Below, one piece after another: positions 6,037 to 8,967 of a stretch of 8,967 nt of DNA. Location of the stretch: positions 1 to 8,967 of the forward strand of contig JABCSP010000075.1 of NCBI GenBank assembly GCA_018238825.1, given 5' to 3'. The position numbers were made by a program, and so were the translations under genes. The stretch comes from Candidatus Thorarchaeota archaeon (GTDB taxonomy: Archaea; Asgardarchaeota; Thorarchaeia; Thorarchaeales; Thorarchaeaceae). The notes under the pieces were generated by a model. It was given only the letters and a program-made list of their open reading frames with translations. It made no database searches and was not told the DNA's origin. How positions within the stretch are numbered: position 1 is the stretch's first letter; every line of letters begins with the position of its first letter.

Positions 6037-6627
6037 ATGGAAATGGAGTACTTTCGTCCTGCAGGGAAAAATTCTGCTGTTAATCTAGCTCTGCTTGCTA
6101 TAATGACTGCACTTACAACAGTTATGACTCTCGTAATCCAGATTCCATATCCTGGAACAAGTGGCTATTTCAATCTCGGAGATACTATGGTGATGCTTAG
6201 TGGTCTTCTTCTAGGTCCCGTTGGCGGCTTTTTTGCAGGGGGCGTTGGATCCGCCATAGCTGATGTGGCTAGTGGATACACTTTCTATGCTCCTATTACA
6301 TTCATTGTCAAGGGTTTAGAGGGTATGGCAGTGGGGTATTTGGGTTCCCGCGCACGAGAACATGTCAGAGTGAATGTACGTGATATCATTGCAGTACTTG
6401 TGGGAGCTGTCATAATGCTGACAGGATATTTCATTGCTCAGGTGATTTTATTCGATTTTGCAGTAGCAATCGGTGAGCTTGTAACGGTTAATTTAGCACA
6501 GGTTGTAATTGGTGGTGCTGTGACATTATTGATTGGTCCTACCATTCGGTCTTACTTACGCACAATCAACTATGGTGATCCTGGAAATTTAGTTGTACCA
6601 TCTTCTGAAAATTCATCAAATGAATGA
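6037..6627 (+). CDS. ECF transporter S component (substrate-binding membrane subunit)
   Basis: The 196-residue protein is almost entirely membrane helices: about 14-36, 49-74, 81-104, 114-138 and 145-173 from this start, possibly six in total. Between helices 1 and 3 it carries the S-component signature FNLGDTMVML, LLGPVGGFFAG, GSAIADVASGY and APITFIVKG, as in the vitamin and cofactor-precursor S proteins related to hydroxymethylpyrimidine and pyridoxine transporters. Such proteins bind the substrate with high affinity and work with the EcfT transmembrane and EcfA ATPase subunits. None of those is in the window, so it would share a module encoded elsewhere (group II arrangement). The substrate cannot be read from the sequence. 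It is divergent from the threonine-synthase-like regulator candidate, which suggests control by it. GTG 6028 is an alternative start. Confidence 0.88.
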   Translation: MEMEYFRPAGKNSAVNLALLAIMTALTTVMTLVIQIPYPGTSGYFNLGDTMVMLSGLLLGPVGGFFAGGVGSAIADVASGYTFYAPITFIVKGLEGMAVGYLGSRAREHVRVNVRDIIAVLVGAVIMLTGYFIAQVILFDFAVAIGELVTVNLAQVVIGGAVTLLIGPTIRSYLRTINYGDPGNLVVPSSENSSNE

Positions 6628-6648
6628 AGTTTCATCCGGTCAGAACGG

Positions 6649-6654
6649 TTTTTT
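6649..6654 (+). terminator. Oligo-T terminator after the ECF gene
   Basis: A run of six T follows the stop at 6627 by about 20 bases (cggttttttagg). There is only a weak three-base stem before it (ccg/cgg). It separates the transporter transcript from the next gene. Confidence 0.4.
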
Positions 6655-6660
6655 AGGACC

Positions 6661-6727
6661 AATATTATTACAGAATTGACACTCCTGAGTGTCATCCTAG
6701 CTCTTGAAAAAGATGGACGGCCTATAA
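6661..6727 (+). promoter_or_regulatory. Promoter region of the 426-residue gene with an 8-bp-arm inverted repeat
   Basis: A TATA-like AATATTATTA lies at 6661-6670. The inverted repeat TGACACTC-CT-GAGTGTCA occupies 6677-6694, with eight perfect pairs around a two-base centre, so it sits over the expected transcription start near 6692. That is a typical position for a repressor operator; as RNA the two-base loop is too small for a full stem. No good Shine-Dalgarno site precedes ATG 6728. Confidence 0.5.
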
Positions 6728-8008
6728 ATGACCGACAAGGACAAACTCAAAATCGATCAGAATCGCTTGAACGAAATCAATGATTTCCTCCTCAAGGATG
6801 ATAATCCTCTCATCACGAATCTTCTAGATTTGATTGAGAAGCATGGTGGAGTTGACGAGATTAATAAGAAGGCAAGAGAGGCTCGAAAACTCGATAATCT
6901 TATGGCATCACTTGATGCAAAGAAATCTCCCTACCTCAAAGATCTTCAATGGTTGCAGGAACAGCGTGATAATGATGCGTTCATCACAATTCCTGAATAT
7001 CGACAGAAGATACTTGGTGATGAATCGAAATCTATGAAATTTGATGATAGCTTTGCAATCACTCTTGAGATTAGTGCATGCCAGTACTTCCCGTGGCTCA
7101 TAGAAGAGGCGAAACAGGCAATTGAGAAGGGTGAACTCATGCCTGGTCGTTTCATTCGGGTACGCAATATGGTTGAGCAAACTGCAGATAATGATATACT
7201 TGCCTTCGCTGCAGGAATGCAAATCGTGGGTTCATCATATGTTGAAACTCTTGATACAAAGGGAACATCTCCCGGTCCCGATGGCGCACCAGTTAATGTT
7301 CACCTTGGAGGTCCTGCTACAATAACTGGATACTTTGGTGGTGTTGGAATGCCTAACGAGTTTCCATTAAAGTGGGCAGATGAATATCTCAATTACTATA
7401 CAAAATATGGCATAACCCAAGTGCTCAACGTTAATCCCGGCAGCGTGCTAGTTGGCTATATGATGCACAAACTAGGAATTGATATGGAATTCAAAATTTC
7501 AGTGTATATGGGCAATGATAATCCCTATGCTTGTTTGTGGACTCTATTAACAGCTAAATTGTTCAGTCGTGATGATGGGACCACCCCACTCATTGGGTTT
7601 AACTTAGCTAACAGCGTAAACAATGAAACTATCGAACTTGCAGCATACATTCGAGGAGACTTTGGCTTTGAAGATGTTGTACGAATTGAACATCATATTA
7701 CTGAAACCTACAAGTCTATTGTTCGGCAACCCTATGATAGACTACCAGAGCTTCTTGAGTTAGCAGATCATGTGAAGAACATCAGTGCTAAACATGAAGG
7801 CGCAGTTCCTGAAATTGATGCCTCACGAGATTATCCAACTGACATATTAGATTACTTCCGAACGAAGGAAGATTTGATCGAAGCAGGCCATATGCCTAAA
7901 AAATTGATAAACTATCTTGACAAACATCATGCTCTGAATAGGACTGCTGAAGAACTCACTAAGCGAGGTCTGACCTTCTTAGCTGCACCAAAGCTACATA
8001 AAACCTAG
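6728..8008 (+). CDS. Conserved-looking soluble protein of unknown function, possibly an alpha/beta-barrel enzyme
   Basis: I do not recognise this 426-residue protein. The first 100 residues are charged and helical. From about 108 to 335 glycine-rich strand-and-loop segments alternate with helices, including ETLDTKGTSPGPDG (173-186), HLGGPATITGYFGG (192-205), NVNPGSVLVGYM (234-245), YMGNDNPY (260-267) and GFNLANSVNNE (290-300). A striking basic and His-rich segment, VVRIEHHITETYK (317-329) followed by IVRQPYDR (331-338), could be a metal or phosphate site. The strand-helix alternation suggests a TIM-type barrel, but this is an impression only. There is no signal peptide or membrane segment. 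It has its own promoter with an inverted repeat, and lies 100 bases after the ECF gene with a T-run between, so the two are probably separate transcripts. The uninterrupted length and even composition argue for a real gene. Confidence 0.8.
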   Translation: MTDKDKLKIDQNRLNEINDFLLKDDNPLITNLLDLIEKHGGVDEINKKAREARKLDNLMASLDAKKSPYLKDLQWLQEQRDNDAFITIPEYRQKILGDESKSMKFDDSFAITLEISACQYFPWLIEEAKQAIEKGELMPGRFIRVRNMVEQTADNDILAFAAGMQIVGSSYVETLDTKGTSPGPDGAPVNVHLGGPATITGYFGGVGMPNEFPLKWADEYLNYYTKYGITQVLNVNPGSVLVGYMMHKLGIDMEFKISVYMGNDNPYACLWTLLTAKLFSRDDGTTPLIGFNLANSVNNETIELAAYIRGDFGFEDVVRIEHHITETYKSIVRQPYDRLPELLELADHVKNISAKHEGAVPEIDASRDYPTDILDYFRTKEDLIEAGHMPKKLINYLDKHHALNRTAEELTKRGLTFLAAPKLHKT

Positions 8009-8021
8009 TCTGAATAGACTA
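8006..8021. terminator. Hairpin overlapping the stop codon of the 426-residue gene
   Basis: TAGTCT (8006-8011, starting with the TAG stop) pairs perfectly with AGACTA (8016-8021) around GAAT. The plus strand then has A-runs, not T-runs, so for the plus strand this is only a weak terminator. For the minus strand a run of six T (8024-8029) precedes it. Confidence 0.35.
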
Positions 8022-8023
8022 TG

Positions 8024-8262
8024 AAAAAAGAATGAAGAGGAGAACCTCTATGGCTCTCCGTTGCCCGAAACATACTTAATCTTGGACATTGCGTTCAGGA
8101 TTGATGTTCGGTTCCTGCTTCATCGAGGTTGCATCTGGTGGATCTAAGAAGACCCACGAAAACGTCTTACGTCCTCTCCACGGGCGTTTAACGTCCCGTC
8201 CAACTGGCGGCGACGGTAGAGCGCTTCAGAAACTTGGTTCTCGTTTCAGAGTTTCTCTACAG
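8024..8262 (-). ncRNA. Candidate structured RNA on the minus strand
   Basis: No intact protein gene fits 8009-8365, but the stretch is richer in G and C than its surroundings and full of stems. GTAGAG/CTCTAC encloses GAAACT/AGTTTC (8216-8261 region). ACGGG-CGT/ACG-CCCGT spans about 8179-8198. GTGG/CCAC encloses further pairing at about 8134-8181. On the minus strand a TATA box (ccttatatac, 8282-8291) would start transcription near 8259, and a hairpin GGAGA/TCTCC (8039-8059) followed by T-rich sequence ending in six T (8024-8029) would end it: about 235 bases. It may equally be the relic of a TnpB 3' end, where structured guide RNA (omegaRNA) normally lies. I see no match to tRNA, 5S, SRP or RNase P RNA. 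Confidence 0.35.
8076..8225 (-). pseudogene. Possible worn C-terminal tail of a second TnpB-like gene
   Basis: One minus-strand frame is open from 8225 to the stop at 8076-8078 and includes VGRDVKRPWRGRKTF. The neighbouring frame, open from 8166 to the stop at 8095-8097, ends in RSTRCNLDEAGTEHQS. From memory, archaeal TnpB proteins often end in basic, low-complexity tails with an EAGT-type finish, and a frame change near 8160 would join the two parts. No zinc finger or RuvC motif remains, so the assignment rests on the tail alone and is tentative. The stretch lies inside the candidate structured RNA. Confidence 0.3.
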
Positions 8263-8329
8263 CTGATGATTCCTCTTCTGAGTATATAAGGACCTACAGG
8301 ACTGGTCAAATGAACATCTAAGGAGTGTC

Positions 8330-8346
8330 TAACTTTGGGCAAGTTA
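8330..8346 (-). terminator. Hairpin downstream of the rubrerythrin gene
   Basis: TAACTT (8330-8335) and AAGTTA (8341-8346) pair perfectly around a five-base loop, 20 bases beyond the stop of the minus-strand rubrerythrin gene. No T-run follows on that strand, so termination here is doubtful. Confidence 0.25.
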
Positions 8347-8365
8347 ATAGCAGCTGTTTCATACC

Positions 8366-8836
8366 CTACATATCTGGTTGGAAAATATCGTCGTACATGT
8401 TCTGAAGCAGAGTCTTGTGAGTTTCTTCTTCAGTAGCAAGTGTTTCAAAGACAGATCTGTGTGTGCCACTACCGGTAAGCTCTGATAGAGCCTTGTAGAA
8501 ACTGTTTGCTGCAGCTTCTTTCTTGATAGCAACAATGAGCACATCTTGTGGAGTTGAATCCGATTTCAATGGAATGTCTACAAGATACTGACTCAGGTCC
8601 ATCTTCTCAATCTCTTCAACAGTGTCACATGTGAAGGTATCACAAACACCCGCATCAAGGGCTTCCTTTAGTTTCTCCTTGTGAGCTACTTCTTGGTGTG
8701 CTAACTCGTGGAGTAATTTTGCTGATGATTTGAATTTTGAATCCTCAGCGGCTTTCATGTAAAAGTCGTAAGCTTCTTCCTCTCTTTGTATGGCGAGGGA
8801 AACCAATCTCTCGAAAGTTTGTTGGACATTAACCAT
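8366..8836 (-). CDS. Rubrerythrin-like ferritin-family diiron protein without a rubredoxin domain
   Basis: The 156 residues form the four-helix ferritin-like fold with the expected diiron ligands: EEEAYDFY in helix 1, ELAHQEVAH (E..H) in helix 2, IKKEAAANSFY in helix 3 and LATEEETH (E..H) in helix 4. Rubrerythrins reduce hydrogen peroxide in anaerobes using electrons from rubredoxin-type proteins. The C-terminal rubredoxin domain (two CXXC) of classic rubrerythrin is missing, so an external donor is needed. The loop between the helix pairs carries an unusual CDTFTC pair of cysteines that could form a disulfide or bind metal. The peroxide made by superoxide reductase is its plausible substrate, although the two genes are 4 kb apart. 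ATG 8836 is preceded on its strand by GGGGA, a weak RBS. Erythrin-type iron oxidation or storage is an alternative role. Confidence 0.88.
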   Translation of the reverse strand: MVNVQQTFERLVSLAIQREEEAYDFYMKAAEDSKFKSSAKLLHELAHQEVAHKEKLKEALDAGVCDTFTCDTVEEIEKMDLSQYLVDIPLKSDSTPQDVLIVAIKKEAAANSFYKALSELTGSGTHRSVFETLATEEETHKTLLQNMYDDIFQPDM

Positions 8837-8883
8837 TGTTATTCCCCAAGGTTTGAAACATGGCCAGTCGTTTTAATCCTGAT

Positions 8884-8893
8884 GATATAATAA
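8884..8893 (-). promoter_or_regulatory. Likely TATA box of the rubrerythrin gene
   Basis: The minus strand reads TTATTATATC, about 52 bases before the ATG. Transcription would start near 8861 and leave a leader of about 25 bases. It is the best promoter candidate in the 131 bases between the gene and the window edge. Confidence 0.4.
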
Positions 8894-8967
8894 CAATTTC
8901 ACAGGAAAATGTTTTTCATTTGGTTTCTAACAAAGCGGCTGTTAGGCAAATAAGATGGAAGAAGACA
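8894..8967. other. Right-edge intergenic DNA
   Basis: No gene can be supported here. An ATG at 8955 opens four codons (MEED) before the window ends and might begin a plus-strand gene divergent from rubrerythrin, but no ribosome binding site precedes it. Confidence 0.25.

Noticed and set aside
8248..8280. CTGATGA followed by CTGA downstream, like a C/D box pair on the plus strand.
   Set aside because: Only about 9 bases lie between them, there is no second C'/D pair and no terminal stem, and the stretch fits minus-strand stems better.
8089..8289. Plus-strand 66-codon frame.
   Set aside because: It lies over the minus-strand structured region, its start has no RBS, and the peptide shows no family signal.
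8334..8434. Short plus-strand frame from TTG 8334 after an AAGGAG site.
   Set aside because: It runs antisense into the rubrerythrin 3' end, has only 33 codons, and the apparent RBS is part of an AT-rich spacer.
8884..8912. taacaatttcaca followed by ggaaa resembles the lacZ operator and RBS region of cloning vectors.
   Set aside because: The match is 13 bases in an AT-rich stretch with a two-base gap before ggaaa; flanking vector sequence (lac promoter, lacZ start) is absent, so chance is more likely than contamination.

Overview
The window looks archaeal. It is AT-rich, promoters look like TATA boxes about 25 bases before short or nearly leaderless transcripts, Shine-Dalgarno sites are weak or short, and the gene set fits an anaerobic archaeon: a one-iron superoxide reductase, a rubredoxin-less rubrerythrin, an ECF vitamin-type transporter subunit, secreted proteins with C-terminal anchors, and remains of TnpB genes. 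An Asgard lineage is possible, but nothing in the window proves it. Layout, left to right: (1) 1-862, the possible tail of a cut-off gene and a small zinc-ribbon membrane protein. (2) 888-3271, a perfect hairpin, a calcium-repeat protein that seems to have lost its 5' end, and a secreted seven-bladed beta-propeller protein with a C-terminal membrane anchor. (3) 3272-4003, a gene-poor stretch with a frameshifted TnpB remnant. (4) 3993-5964 on the minus strand, superoxide reductase preceded by a threonine-synthase-like protein. (5) 5965-8008 on the plus strand, an ECF transporter S component and an unrecognised 426-residue protein. (6) 8009-8365, a structured stretch with no intact gene, probably a minus-strand ncRNA and/or a worn TnpB 3' end. 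(7) 8366-8836 on the minus strand, rubrerythrin. The most interesting item is the 499-residue threonine-synthase-like protein. Its zinc ribbon, STGN motif, GNGG phosphate loop and C-terminal TG.GLK motif are intact, but the lysine that forms the Schiff base with PLP in the motif TGSFKDRG is isoleucine (TGSFIDRG), and a PadR-like winged-helix DNA-binding domain is fused to the C-terminus. It is transcribed divergently from the ECF S component, and the short space between them holds a perfect 14-bp palindrome beside a TATA box. Together these suggest a dead enzyme turned into a metabolite-sensing transcription regulator, analogous in design (not ancestry) to the MocR/PdxR regulators, controlling itself and a vitamin or cofactor precursor transporter. 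The motifs, lysine loss and palindrome are seen directly; the regulatory role is inference. The two non-haem iron proteins (superoxide reductase and rubrerythrin) point to the usual oxygen defence of an anaerobe, but they lie apart and are not one operon.
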